A DNA stretch of 64,000 nt from Codonopsis lanceolata (GCA_013146195.2 CM028379.1:62330637-62394636), one strand, 5' to 3'. Numbered from the stretch's first letter, positions 11,465-23,011 are shown. The notes: generated from the letters alone by a model not told the origin. Made by a program: numbers and translations.

Positions 11465-11910
11465 CACCACGCTTTCCATTCCACCCTCCCTTGTCTAGGG
11501 GAGGACGAAATTAAAAATGCGGAAAGGGTGCTGTCAAGAAGCGCGTTGAATACGCCTCGGTCACTTCAGTGATTTTTTGATCCGTTATGGGAGCTATGGG
11601 TTTTCTGTATCAGGTTATCCTTTTTTTAGGGGATAACAGGATGCAGGAAAGCATCACCCTTTCATTTGCATCTTCCCTTGTGTAGGGGAAAATGGAAAGT
11701 GTAAGAAAGGATGTTGTGGGCCCCTCTATAGACTTTATAAAAATTACCTTAAGGCCTATTTCGGATCACTATGAGTGCTTTGGGTTTTCTGTATCAAGTT
11801 ATCCCTTGTTTAGGGGATACCAGGATGCAGGAATACATCACCATTTCATTCCCATTCTCCCTTGTGTAGGGGAAAACGGAAAAGTGCAAGAAAGGATGTT
11901 GTGATGTCCC
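11465..11910 (-). repeat. About 185-bp tandem triplication inside the LTR
   Basis: Three units carry CTTCCCTTGTGTAGGGGAAAA-type cores followed by GCAAGAAAGGATGTTGTG. They are centred near 11490, 11690 and 11870. The LTR at 22358 shows the same triplication (near 22455, 22650 and 22830); the LTR at 1455 lacks it. Confidence 0.65.
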
Positions 11911-12025
11911 ACTGTGATCCAAAATGTTTTGATAGAGTCGTCATCTTTATTTTAAGGAGAAAATAAAGAAAAAACCAAAAATAAAACCAGAGAATGCAAA
12001 AAAGCGGGTTCGGAGGCTAAGTTAC

Positions 12026-12054
12026 GAGTTGGGAAGGTGCTAGGCACCCAACTC
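12026..12054 (-). other. Conserved LTR hairpin block, copy 2
   Basis: GAGTTGGG and CCCAACTC form an 8-bp perfect stem around AAGGTGCTAGGCA. This is the best-preserved of the three copies in the window. The core GGGAAGGTGTTAGGCACC-type sequence is, as I recall, also conserved in legume Ogre LTRs. Confidence 0.6.
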
Positions 12055-13599
12055 GCCCTTTCAGTCTAAAAAAATAGTTTTTGGCTAAAGTATGCATTTT
12101 GCTATATTTAACTAGTAAATAAATAAGGCATTAAAAGAAAGAAAAGAAAACAAATACATCCATGTCTACATTATTTACGGACTTGCATCCACTTCCTTCC
12201 AATAATTTACAAATATACTTAAAAATATTTGGCCATAATAATGGCTCTTTTTAATGCTATTTTCTAAATAAATCCGAGCAGCACAACAACTTAATTTTTT
12301 TACATTTGGGCCGGATGGAAAATAGTTTTTTTTTATAAAATAACGCCCTTAAAGGCTCACCTTTTAGAGCGTGGTGTGCTCGCTCTGTCCTTCCGGGAGA
12401 GGGAGTCTTTTTTGCTATTGCTGCCGCTGCGGTTCGGGCAAGGTGACTACTTCCGAAGGTTGCTTCTGGGCACCGTCAAACGGGCGGAGCAAGCTATGCT
12501 TTTGTTGCGTGCTTGCCGCCGAAAAATCGCGTAACAACCGCTTGTTTAAAGCGGATTTGGCCTTTTACTCCTGCAGCTTTTTCGAGATTTTTGGACCAGG
12601 AAAATAGGGTGGAAACCTAGCTGGGGGGCTAAGGCTCACTTTAACCGGTTGGTTTTATATTTGGAAGAAATTTGGCAGAGCTTCGAGGCTTTATAGAAGG
12701 GGGCGCTCACTATTTCACGATCACTCACGATTCTCACAGCGTAACAACAACGCTGAAAGCTTAGGCGTTTTTCTGTTGCGTTTTCTCGAGCACTGAAAGT
12801 AAACCCGGGGTCCTCTATTTATAGGCTGAAAGAGGGACATCGCTGGTATTTGCGAATTTCACTTTGTGTTTCACTAGCTTGTACCGCATGCTTGAGAATT
12901 TGTGCAATGCGTTAACTCACGGGGTACTGTTACGGAGCCTGGCACCGAAACCATACTTTTTGGGCGCCGCGCCAAGGATCTGATGTGGCAGCGCCAGCCC
13001 TCAAACTTCAGCCTCTTTTGCCACTTTTGGCCCCTGCATTTTACTGTTTTGCGCATCCTGCTTTGTCTTTTGCATTTTTAAACCCTGTAACTTGACATTT
13101 GTTAAGTTTTAACAGGTCCTGATATCGCATGCCAATGCTACATACTAGGGGTACGAAATTGAGGTGTCTACACTAAGCAATTTCGAGGTAAGAGATTATA
13201 CCTCTTTTAGGTCTCCGATCTTTTATGTATCGTTCGTTAGGTTTCCATTACTCATTTGACATCGATGTTCTTGAAACGTACGTCGACTTTAAGTCAGTAA
13301 TTGAATTGAACTCTGTTGCTTACACTTCTTTCGAACTCATGATTTGATTATCGGTTGTAGGCAGAATATGTATAATATATGCAGTACAAGTTAATGTAAA
13401 ATAAAAATGTCTTAAATAAATATTCCTAGGTTGCACCTTAGGACCATGTAATATATTTTAAAGTATTTTAATGTGAGCTTTCGTTGTTATATTTTTTTTT
13501 TCTTGTCAGTTGAGCCTGTTGTATGCCGAGGACCGGAGATAGTATGCTGAGAATTCAAAAGAGTGCCTTCCCTCTCCTTTTCTCCTGATTTTTTTATGC

Positions 13600-13750
13600 T
13601 CTTATTTTTGCCTAGGCTGCCCTTTCGGGTTTTCAACCTAACGAGCCCTTATTTCTCCTTTTTGTGTTATTATTATTATTTTTTTTTTTGTCGCTCTAAC
13701 TTTTGCCTAGGCCGCCCTTTCGGGTTTTCAACCTAGCGAGCTGGAGAGGG
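13600..13750 (-). repeat. Duplicated CCGCCCTTTCGGG segment behind pol
   Basis: Two copies of CTAGGCYGCCCTTTCGGG followed by TTTTCAACCTA lie at about 13612-13645 and 13707-13737. Element C has the same pair at about 54870-54900 and 55000-55032, with a TA microsatellite between them. The pair is therefore an inherited part of the family's 3' region. Confidence 0.6.
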
Positions 13751-13776
13751 AAAGTACTTTTGTTGGACAGAATGGC

Positions 13777-14703
13777 TCAGGCATAGTACCTTTTGAGTTT
13801 GTCAAGGTTGAAGGGCTGAACAAGATCTTCTCCTTCCTGGTTGGTGAGGAGCACGGCACCTCCTGACCGGATCTCTTTGACTATGTATGGTCCCATCCAT
13901 GGAGATTTCCATTTTCCCCTAGTATCCACATAACTAGGGGGTTTTTCTCGAAGCACCAGATCTCCGACCTGGATGTTGCGGCCTTTGACTTTTTTGTTGA
14001 ATGCCCGGGCTATGCGTCTTTGATAAGCTCGAGTGTGCTCGAGGGCTAGCAACCGCCGTTCATCGATCAGGGCTAATTCTTCAAATCGCCCTTTGACCCA
14101 GTCGACTTCTGCTATGTCAGACTCCATCATTACTCTTAATGATGGTATTTCGATCTCAATAGGCAGCACTGCTTCCATGCCATAGGCTAGAGAATAGGGG
14201 GTAGCCCCGGTGGGTGTACGAACTGAGGTGCGATATCCCCAGAGAGCTAGCGGCAACTTTTCTGGCCAGTCTCTTCCTGTGTCAGCCATTTTTCTGATGA
14301 TATTTTCAAGGGTTTTATTGGCTGCTTCAACGGCACCATTTGCTTGTGGCCTGTAGGGGGAAGATTTGTGTCTTTGAATTTTGAACTCGTCGAGAAGACG
14401 ATTCACGTCCCCTTCAAAATGAGAGCCGTTGTCGGAGATGATCTCGAAAGGCACCCCATAACGGTATATGATATTGGCCCGGATAAATTCGGATACCTTT
14501 CTGGCATTCAAGATTTTATAGGAAGAGGCTTCCACCCATTTTGTAAAGTAGTCGACGGCTACCAGAACGTACTCATGGCCGTTGGATCCCTTTGGGTGAA
14601 TTTGACCTATGACGTCGATACCCCACGTTGAAAAGGGCCAAGGAGCTGTGGAGTTGTATAGATGTGCGGGGGCACGTGCTGTAGATTTGCAAAACGTTGA
14701 CAC
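13777..14703 (-). CDS. Integrase of element A (intact frame, 308 codons)
   Basis: Integrase joins retroelement cDNA to host DNA. The frame covers the catalytic core and C-terminal domain. The core begins PFSTWGIDVIGQI, with the first catalytic Asp near residue 30. The second Asp is in ISDNGSHFEGDV. The Glu is in QANGAVEAANKTLENIIRK, so the D,D-35-E triad is complete. LALWGYRTSVRTPTGATPYS and YGMEAVLPIEIEIPSL follow, as in Tat elements. The C-terminus carries VGDLVLREKP, KWKSPWMGPYIVKEI and the terminal KLKRYYA. There is no chromodomain. The start Met is internal to the polyprotein. The N-terminal zinc finger lies just upstream (14704-14930) in other frames and is broken, so active enzyme is unlikely to be made. 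Confidence 0.85.
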   Translation of the reverse strand: MSTFCKSTARAPAHLYNSTAPWPFSTWGIDVIGQIHPKGSNGHEYVLVAVDYFTKWVEASSYKILNARKVSEFIRANIIYRYGVPFEIISDNGSHFEGDVNRLLDEFKIQRHKSSPYRPQANGAVEAANKTLENIIRKMADTGRDWPEKLPLALWGYRTSVRTPTGATPYSLAYGMEAVLPIEIEIPSLRVMMESDIAEVDWVKGRFEELALIDERRLLALEHTRAYQRRIARAFNKKVKGRNIQVGDLVLREKPPSYVDTRGKWKSPWMGPYIVKEIRSGGAVLLTNQEGEDLVQPFNLDKLKRYYA

Positions 14704-15900
14704 TTGTCACGTTGTCGCACCCATCGAATGCGCCTTCAAGTGAGCTCCAATAGTATCCCCGCCGATAACTTTCTTAGATAGCATGTGGTCGCTCATGGGG
14801 TCCACAGTACCACCGTGGAGTTGGTCCATGATTTGCTCTGGCTTTGGCCCGGTCGACGATAAGAGATTTAAGGCCTTGGTAGTGTCTTTTGTAGGCCGCC
14901 ACCGCCGAACACGAATTGCGATGCCCATCTTCTCAGTGGAGAACTTTTCCTTTCTTATCTAGGCCGGGGTAGATTCTTTTCTGAAGCAGATTTTGAATGT
15001 CAATGTACCAAGGCTCGTGATCCGCCTCAGAGTCGCATTGATTTGGAAGCAATATGCCTGTGACTTTCTTCCCGACCACAAAGGGTTGGACTGGTTTCTC
15101 ATGAATTGACCGATGATGCCGAGTGGCTGCATCAAGCAAATTGATTTGGCCCCGCGGCAAGTAATGGAATGAAATGGAGTCAAACCGAGCTGTGGTTGTT
15201 AATTTGGCATGATAGAGTTGGAGCCTGGGATCTTGGGTTTTCCACTTCCCTTCGACTTGGTTTATGATCGCGTAGTCTCCAAAGACTTCAAGATTTTTGG
15301 CCTTCCTTGGAGAGCCTCTTCCAGCCAAGCAATGCAAGCTTCATATTCAAGTGGTGTTGTTGGAGCATTCAAACTCCAATCTTAGGGCCAATGGAGTGTG
15401 AGAATCACCGGTCGATGAGTAAGATTCCTATGCCAAAACCTCTTTTGTTTGCGCGCCAAAGAACATCCGCCACCGGTGTCGTGGTCGTGATTTCCAAGAC
15501 ACCTTCGCTGGGAAGCCGGGCTCAAGCAGCATCTTCGCTTTCAGAGGTAGATCGGCTAAGTGATCCGCGATTACACGCCGCTTTGATAGATTTGAGCGTG
15601 ACATATGTTATGTCAAACTCGCTGAGAAGGAAAGTCCACTTAGCCGCCTACCGAAAGTGATGGTTTGCCGAAGATGTATTTGATGGGATCCATCCCGAGA
15701 TGAGCTTGATGGATCGCCCCGCAGTAGGTTTTGAGCCTGGGTTGTCCGCACTAGGCCAAAGACAACTTTTTTCCAATGCCGAGTAATTTAGCTCACTTCC
15801 TGCAGCCTTCCTACCGATGAAGTATATGGCGCTCGACGTAGGAGTCTTTCTTTCTTGGGCAAGCATGGCTCCCACCGACGTGTCCGCGACTGTTAAGTAT
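14704..15900 (-). pseudogene. RNase H regions and integrase zinc finger of element A, broken
   Basis: The broken frames here correspond to the intact 395-codon frame of element C. Recognisable pieces: the RNase H segment LEVFGDYAIINQVEGKWKT (about 15240-15285, where C has VYGDSALIINQVERRWKT), HAKLTTTARFDSISFHYLPR (about 15160-15215), and the DHEPWYIDIQNLLQKRIYPG stretch before the zinc finger. Small indels shift the frame repeatedly. The first RNase H piece (VGAMLAQERK) is at about 15840-15875. Compared with C this copy is far more decayed, although its integrase is better preserved. Confidence 0.7.
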
Positions 15901-17024
15901 ATGAGGAGTTTATGTGTATGGGCCGGGCTAGCACTGTGGATTGGTGAGATAGGCCTTTATTTTTTCAAGGCTACCGGCATTTTTCATCCCTGCACTTGGT
16001 CGATTTTTCTTTAGAAGCTTGAAGAGGGGCCCACATGTGGTGGTGAGTCGTCTCGATGAAGCGGCCGATGTATTGTAGTCGCCTAGGAAGCCTTTGACTT
16101 CGTCGAGTTTTTGGTCGCGCATTTCTACGATAGCTTTGATTTTTGCCGGCCGATCTCGATGCCTTGCTCACCACTAAGAATCCCTGTGACTTTGCTCTCG
16201 TGACCCCAAATGTGCATTTGGTGGGTTGAAGTTTCATCTCGATGCTTTCTCGAGTCTTTCAAGAACTTTCAAGATCTCTCGATATGAGCACCGCTGCCGC
16301 TGAATGTACAATCATGTCGCCGACGAGACCTCCATTTCTTTATGGATCATGTCGTGGAAGAGAGTGGTGGCAGCCCTTTGATAAGTAGCCCCGCATTCTC
16401 GAGTCCAAATGGCATGACAAGAAGCAAAGAGGTACCCCAAGGGGTGGTGAATGAAGTCTTTTCTTGATCTTCTGCTGCCATTTTAATCTGATTGTAGCCG
16501 AGCATACCGTCAACGAAGGATCTGATCTTGTGAGTAGCAACAAAGATCTACCACAATATCAATGTTGGGTAGCGGAAAATCATCTGGGCGACGCTTGTTG
16601 AGGTCGCGAAGTCGACGCAGATTCTGACCTTCCCGCTGGGCTTGGGAACGGTCACTATGTTGGACAGCCAAATCGGGTATTCAACCACCCGAATGAAGTT
16701 GACATGGAGCTGCTTCATAATTTCTTCTTTGACTTGCAGTGACCATTCTGGTTTGATTCGACGGAGCTTTTGCTTAATTGGCCGAGCATCTGGATAGATG
16801 GGATCCGGTGTTCGACTATGGCTGGATCTAGCCCCCAAGATGTCTTCATAGGACCGTGCAAAGATGTCTACGAACTCTTTGAGGAGGTCGATGAGTGCTA
16901 CCCTTTCGTGGCCTCAGTAGTCCGATTTTGATTTCTTTGACTTGGATTGTTCAAACCCCGCATTGATGATTGACAAGTCTTCACCGCCGCCGCCGAGTGG
17001 TGCCGCTCCTCGTTGCTCAACCGA
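15901..17024 (-). pseudogene. Reverse transcriptase of element A, broken
   Basis: The N-terminal part is clear at 16838-16600: DPIYPDARPIKQKLRRIKPE, VKEEIMKQLHVNFIRVVEYP and KVRICVDF. The frame is then lost where C reads RDLNKASPKDDFHLRNIDI. Later pieces include the region around the catalytic YVDD, which is disrupted near 16320-16290, and EVKGFLGDYN at about 16085. Many small deletions relative to C point to relaxed selection or old age. Confidence 0.75.
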
Positions 17025-17331
17025 CTTTACAAGCTCAAGCAAATATTTTTATCTTTGGGTCCATTTCATTAAATGATTCATTATTATGATTATCTAATGT
17101 ATCTTTTAATGTAGGTGCAACTAAGGAATAAGCAAAGACATTCATATTATCATTAAAAGCATGCTGCACGGGGCTTATTACATTATTCGAGGACCTGGGG
17201 TTTGAGATCCTCATTATTAGGGAGCGGATTGGTAGATGACCAATTCCGTAAAGCTAGAGAAGGAAGGGGGATAGTATATCCAAAGCGGCCTACCGCCTCA
17301 TGGAGTCAAGAGTGGGCCAGTAGTAACATAC
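17025..17331 (-). other. Putative intron between protease and RT of element A
   Basis: The reading frame is lost between the protease-linked segment and RT. On the minus strand a GTATGT donor is at 17331-17326 and a TTGTAAAG acceptor ends at 17025. Element C has matching sites (GTATAC near 58690 and the same TTGTAAAG near 58388). A spliced intron at this place is a known property of Ogre elements. Splicing here is inferred from the sites and the family only. Confidence 0.45.
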
Positions 17332-18540
17332 CGCTCGCAGAGGCTTAGCAAAGGAGAAGCTCGAACTCATCGTGAGCTTTGATATTCAAGCACTCCATCT
17401 ATCATACCCAAGAAACCTGCCTCCCGTGCCATCATCATCAAATAAGACCAGAGAATAGTCATCCTGATCTATAGACCAAGTGTTTTCAAAAGTGGCGCTT
17501 TATATGCAAGGCTACTGGTTCCGTGGTGACTGCTCCATTTTGTCTCATGAGAAGACCGACATCTTCAAAGATTTCCCAACCAGGCATCTTTTCCCATCCC
17601 GATCTATCCAGGCTCAGTGGAACATGAGATAAGACTTCCGCTTCCCCTTTCTTACAAAGTAACCATTTAAGGTCTTCCTCGTATGGTCGAGAGGGGATGT
17701 GTAAGGACGCTTTTTCTCGCCTTTCTTTTCTCACGCTTTTGTTTCATGACAGCAGCTATCTCAGCTGGAGTAGGTGTGTATCCTAGGCCAAAAGGAGGGA
17801 TACATTCCTGAAGTTCATCCTGAACTAGATTGACGAGCCCCTGTTGGTTTCTACCAAGACCCAGACCAGGCATATAATTCATTTTTCGAAACATGTTCAA
17901 AGGAACCATGTTTCCTAGTGGACGTGGTTTTCTTTCCAAAGTGATGTCGCCTCTACCGTATTCAAGGGCGTTGACCACATTGGGGATAACCTCAAAACCA
18001 CTGAGGAAAATACCCGTGTCTTCATGCTCTATCTCGAGGATTGGGACATCCTCGCTTTCCTTGTTTTCAACGATCTTGTCAGCCAGAATAATTACTATGT
18101 GGTCATCGTGGATGAATTTGACACGTTGGTGTAATGAAGAGGCTACCCCCTTTACCCCATGGATCCAAGGGCGCCCCAAGAACAGCCGAAAGTGGCCGGT
18201 ATGTCCAAGACTTGAATTCGACCGGCATGGTTAGTGGCCCAATAGTCATCATCAGAGTGACTACCCCTAAGACACACCGACTGGTGTTGTCGTATGCCTT
18301 TACTGTCTGTGAAGAAGGAGCGAGTTCTGATATTTTCGTTCCCAACTTGGCTAAAGTACTGGCGGGACACACATTCAGAGAGGACCCGTTGTCAATCAGA
18401 ACTCGAGGAACCCGCTTTTCCATCACTCCCACAGTGATATGAAGAGCATCAATGTGGTTGGTCCCTTCCTTGGGTAGATCTAGATCAGTAAACATTATGA
18501 CATTTCCAAAATGAATGTTTCCGATCATTTGAGTAAGCTC
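17332..18540 (-). pseudogene. Aspartic protease and linker of element A, broken
   Basis: Retroviral-type aspartic protease processes gag-pol. The frame 18528-18103 has GNIHFGNVIMFTDLDLP, then the active-site region PRVLIDNGSSLNVCPASTLA, in which DNGSS replaces the more common DTGS/DSGS; this variant is usual in Tat/Ogre. The second half, after a frameshift near 18180, carries MGRPWIHGVKGVASSLHQ and FLSGFEVIPN, then a glycine-rich GLGLGRNQQGLVNL stretch and FGLGYTPTP, both typical of the Ogre pro-RT linker. It continues in a third frame to about 17486 and, with LFDDDGTGG, to about 17400. Confidence 0.75.
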
Positions 18541-20756
18541 ATTCGGGGAGGTTTCAATGGGAACAACCGCCTCGACTTAGAGATTTGGCCGTGGTATCAC
18601 GATGGGTTTTTGAAGCACATAGTAAGCCCCAGATGGAAATGTTGGCCTGAGTTTTCTTCATCTGAGCTAACAGAGTATCTTCCACCTCTTTAGGCCCAGT
18701 ATCTGTCTCTTTGTCTTTTCCTGAGTGGTCACCCTTTTCCAGGTTTGGTTGGTAGGCTCGGCCAGATCTGGTAAGGTGGCTAACATCCCCACCGACCCAA
18801 GTGGCTTTTTCGATGTTGCAAGTATTTTGGCTACCCAGGATAGTGTCCCAAGAGAGCATGTTGCAGCTAGGCTCTTTTATGGAGGTAGATGAAGAGAAGG
18901 GAATGAGAATGTATGGTAATGGGTGGCTGAATTTTTCAAACTTGGGAACAGTGATTTTTTCATCAACCTCAATCATGTTGATTTGAGGAAGAGGGTTATT
19001 GATTGTATTTGGTCCGGGAGGAGGTTTTTCAATTACCTTGTCATCTATCAGATCCTGGATAGCATGTTTGAGCGTGTAACATCGATCGGTGAGGTGACCA
19101 CTGTGACGATGATACTCACAGTACTGGGCATGGTTCCAGTTGTCAGGCAGGGGATTTGGAGGCCTGTAGTTTTCCAGAGGTTTCAACACTCCCTGAGCCA
19201 TTAGTCCCTGTAATATCACAGACAAAGGAGCTTGCAATCCGTCAAAGTACCGGCTGACCCCTGCTCGCCTCTCGAAATTTCGCTTGGGCCATTATTCCTC
19301 CGATCGAAGTTGACAGACTGCCTCGATCCATAGGACCATGGAGTAGCATTATAGTTTTGAGTAGGAAAAGTGGCTGAGGCTTCTCCTACCATATTGACGG
19401 CTGGTGCTGGTGCGGTTGTCTTTCCTTTAGAGTATCGGAAAGAACCGGAGGGTGTATTGACTTTTAGTTGCCCGGTCCGTATATCTTCATCAATACGGAC
19501 CCCTATCTCCACCACTTCTTTAAAGCCGTAAGGGAGATACCGCATGTGCTCCGTATACGGGTCGGAGATTTTGATAAACATCCCAAGATGACTCTACGGA
19601 TCGTCCTCAAAAGTCCGGGCCAACTTTCGCTTCCATCCGACCGCAAATTCAAAGACATGTTTCTTTTCTCTTTGGGTGCACGACTCGAGGTCTCTAGTTT
19701 GTTTTCCTCAAGGAATTCTTCTGCTAGTGTTGTCTTTATACCTTTCAAGGTATTCTATCCGGTCCTGTCGTTGTCGCCTCGACAACATCATCGCCCTGTA
19801 CCAGGTGAGATGGAAATTGGAAGCCATAGCTTCAAAGCTAGCTCCCTCGACCGCATACCGCTGGAGTAGGATTTAGATGGGATATAGGGCATCCGTCCCA
19901 TCAAACTTTTCTATGCTCCGCATTTTGAATTTTGAAGGCAAGACGGCCGAAGGTCAGTAATGTCAATGCCCGAGTAGAAAATTCCCTTTGTTGAGCGCTG
20001 AGCATCATGGTTTTCATGTTTTCCATGTCGGCTTCCATTTTGGTGGCCGGGGAGTTGGTTTCGTATATGCCGCGTGATTTAGAAAGCTGGGTTAATTTCT
20101 GACTGTGGTGCTGGGTATGGATTTTGAGCAGGGTATGGATCTTGGGTCAGATTTTGAGCTGGGTAAGGATTCTGAGCCGGATATGGATTCTGGGCTGGTG
20201 GATTTTGAGCTGGGTATGGATTTCTCGATAGAGATTCGGTAGTATAGGGGTTTTGAGCCGGGTATGGATTCGGTCAAGATAGGGGTTTTGAAAGCCGGTG
20301 GATTTTTGACGTGGGGTTTTGAGCCTGTATAGGTTTTGAAATGGATAGAGGTTCCTGGGCCGGTGGATTTTGAGCCGGGTATGGGTTTTGGGTAGTGTAG
20401 CCGGTGGATTTTGGATGGTTTCTACTGATGGCCGGATCATTGGGAGATAAGTAGGTAGTAACTTGGCCCGACGGGTTATAGCTCGGGGATCCATATGTGG
20501 GCTATTTTGGAGTGGGTTGTTCATGGGAAAAGGGAGGTCGCATTTGGATTCCGGGAATATTGGTGTTTGGGAGAGGATATGAAGAGTAGGATGAGTAAGG
20601 ATTGACATTTGGGTAGTAAGGAGGGTTAGGATTTGGAGTGATGGTAGTGTTTGGTGGGTTAGTGTTTGGCTGAGGGTTTGGGTTTGGAAGTGTATGTGAG
20701 GTTGATGCATCCTGGGGAACTGCAGGGGAAGAAATTACCTCACCACCGGATTTCAA
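18541..20756 (-). pseudogene. gag of element A, broken
   Basis: Gag forms the virus-like particle. The N-terminal part (20756-20502) is Pro/Asn rich and is followed by degenerate NPY.AQNP.PAQ repeats to about 20100. The central gag domain (20000-19500) is badly frameshifted. The C-terminal part (19581-18554) includes VRIDEDIRTGQLKVNTPSGS and a zinc-knuckle-like CEYHRHSGHLTDRCYTLK. It ends with LTRSGRAYQP and MKKTQANISIWGLL, landmarks of the gag-protease junction in this lineage. The best start is the Met at 20754-20756. Confidence 0.75.
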
Positions 20757-22047
20757 GTTTCACTGATTAGCCATCTGCTCATTATTCTGGCCACCTGCAC
20801 CCAAATTCTCGATCTAGCCACCGCCGCATTGCCGAGTTGGAGCATATCCCGAGCCCCTCAGACTGCACTCCATAGTGCATCGTTTCACTTTCTCGCCATA
20901 CTGCTCGAATTGCACTCCGCCGAAGCTTGCCCCGATCCGACTGCTTTCGATACCCTCTCGATCTCGATCTCTCGCAGCTTGATTCCTCAGATCAATCGGC
21001 CAAGATCGCCTCGCTTTTCCAAATTCGGGCCAAGTTTCGGGAAAATGGACTGTATCGTAAGGCCGGGTCAAGGCTTTTTCTCGGCTTGGAGTACGCGGCC
21101 TTTATTAGTATATTTTATTATTATTTTATTATTCCTACAAATGACCTGATAAGCACTCGCTTAATTTTGACAGCCTCGTGACTTTCCTCGAATAATGGAT
21201 TCTTTCTCCGCAGTATAGGACCAACGTGATTCCACCTCGCCTTCGACTTCCCGAGATCGGATCGATCCCAAAGCGAAGGGCCTATACTCTTTCCTGATCC
21301 ACCATTCAAAATGATCTAGGTCGAGCACTTAGAAAATAATAAATCACCCCAAGAAAATTTTTTTTTTTTTTGACTTGCGCATTTTTTTTTTTTTTTTTTT
21401 TTTGACTTGCGCATTTTTTTTTTTTTTTTGACTGGGGCTGACCCATAATTTAAAATGCAAGAACCGGTCAGTCTTGAAGTGTCCTGAAAATTTATATGCA
21501 GTCTAACGTTGGCTTATGCAGGGGGTAGGCTGGCCATGGTGTAGGTAGCGCTCGAATATATTTATATGCATGTGCACGTGTGTGCGGTATCTAAAAAGCA
21601 AAAAGAGTTTTTTTTTTTTAGATATAGAAGTAGAAAATAAAACTGATATGGCCTGTCTTGCTGTTGTGTATGGATTTTCTCGGCTTTTTAGCTTAAGCGT
21701 GAGCAAGCAAGCATACCATCAAGAAATAGAAAGAAAAGTGGGGAATCTATTTATTTTTAGAAAATGGGTCCTAATCCCCAAAATAAAATGACAGAATGAA
21801 TGCATGTATATATATATACATATATATATTTTGCAGAATGAAGATGAAGCAGAATAAAATAATATAAGACTGAAAATGGAAAGATTTTTTTTTTTTTTAC
21901 AAAGCCCCAAATTTTTGTTGTGTCGCCTGATAGTATTACACATAATATATATGTAAATAGTACAGACACATATATATAGACATATATATATATATATTTT
22001 TTTTTGTGCGCATTTTTTTTTTTTGAACTTGCGCATTTTTTTTTGAC

Positions 22048-22084
<37 letters not shown>

Positions 22085-22338
22085 ATTTTTTTTTTACAAA
22101 ATGTATATATATATATATTTTTTTTATACTCTTAAACATGCCTGTAACGGGTATCAGAACGAGACTGCTGCCAGATGGAGGATCATATCCACAAATATGG
22201 CCACGGCCGTAATGGGAACACTTTATTCAAATGCGTAAATTAATATGACAAGCATACTGCAGCCAGAAACAAATAAAAACAAAAAAAAGGTTTTATTTTG
22301 CGAGTCTAGCCCTCCATTTTATTTAAAATAAAACAATC
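20757..22338 (-). other. Untranslated leader of element A with homopolymer and TA repeats
   Basis: There is no gene between gag and the primer site. The stretch has long T runs separated by GACTTGCGCA words (21357-21430 and 22005-22045) and TA microsatellites (21805-21830, 21968-21997, 22045-22085, 22100-22120). These would be unstable and expression-hostile, and small open frames here are low-complexity shadows. Confidence 0.6.
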
Positions 22339-22356
22339 TCCCCAGCAGAGTCGCCA
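22339..22356 (-). other. Primer binding site of element A
   Basis: The minus-strand sequence TGGCGACTCTGCTGGGGA begins one base inside the LTR. It fixes the element's orientation and marks the LTR at 22358-24298 as the 5' LTR. Confidence 0.8.
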
Positions 22357-22983
22357 CTGTGAGGTTCCGGAATGTGCTCTCGCCCCGCGCGCCTGGATAG
22401 GGTGCGCAGACGCGGATGCGCGGACACCACCGCCTCGCTCCACCCTCCCTTGTTTAGGGAAGACGAAATCCAAAGTGCGAGAGGAGTGCCGCCTATATTA
22501 GCACGTTGGAATGTGCCTCTGCTGCCTTGAGTGAATTTTGTATCCAATATGGGAACTTATGGTTTTCCATGTCAAGTTATCCCTTATTTCGTGGATAAAT
22601 GTGATATGGGAATGCATTACTCTTCCATTCCCATTCTCCCTTTATCTTTCAGGAAAATAGAGAAGTGCAAGAAAGAATATTGCGACGCCCCACTATGAAT
22701 TTTATGAAAATAGCCTTATGGCCTATTTTGGATCACTATGAGTGCCTTGGATTTTCTACGCCAAGTTATCCATTATTTCGGGATACCAAGACATAGAAAT
22801 ACATCACCTTTCCATTCCCATTCTCCCTTGTTTAGGGAGAACGTGAAAGTGCAAAGAAAGATGTTGCGAGGCCCCACCGATCCAAAATGTTTTAGAGTCG
22901 CCACCTTTATTTTAAGGCAAAATAAAGGAAAACCGTAAAAGAAAACCGTAGATTTTAGAAAGCGGGTTCTGAGGCTAAGTTAC

Positions 22984-23011
22984 GAGTCGGAAGGTGCTAG
23001 GCACCCAACTC
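22984..23011 (-). other. Conserved LTR hairpin block, copy 3
   Basis: The GAGTCGGAAGGTGCTAGGCA core followed by CCCAACTC. One arm has changed (GAGTCGG against the GAGTTGGG of copy 2), which weakens the stem in this copy. Confidence 0.5.

Larger units (their letters stand above)
11405..13172 (-). mobile_element. Ogre-like LTR, probably a solo LTR
   Basis: It starts TGTGGGTGCC and ends GTGTCTACA, and is homologous along its length to the LTR at 22358-24298. It has no primer binding site on its left and no polypurine tract on its right. The flanking pentamers are CTGAG (11400-11404) and CTAAG (13173-13177), a one-mismatch target duplication that fits a solo LTR. Alternatively it is the 3' LTR of element A with an altered junction. 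A minus-strand TATA box CTATAAATAG lies at 12815-12824. Confidence 0.65.

Noticed and set aside
20147..20710. A 187-codon Thr/Leu/Pro-rich minus-strand ORF
   Set aside because: An out-of-frame reading of the gag repeat region in element A.
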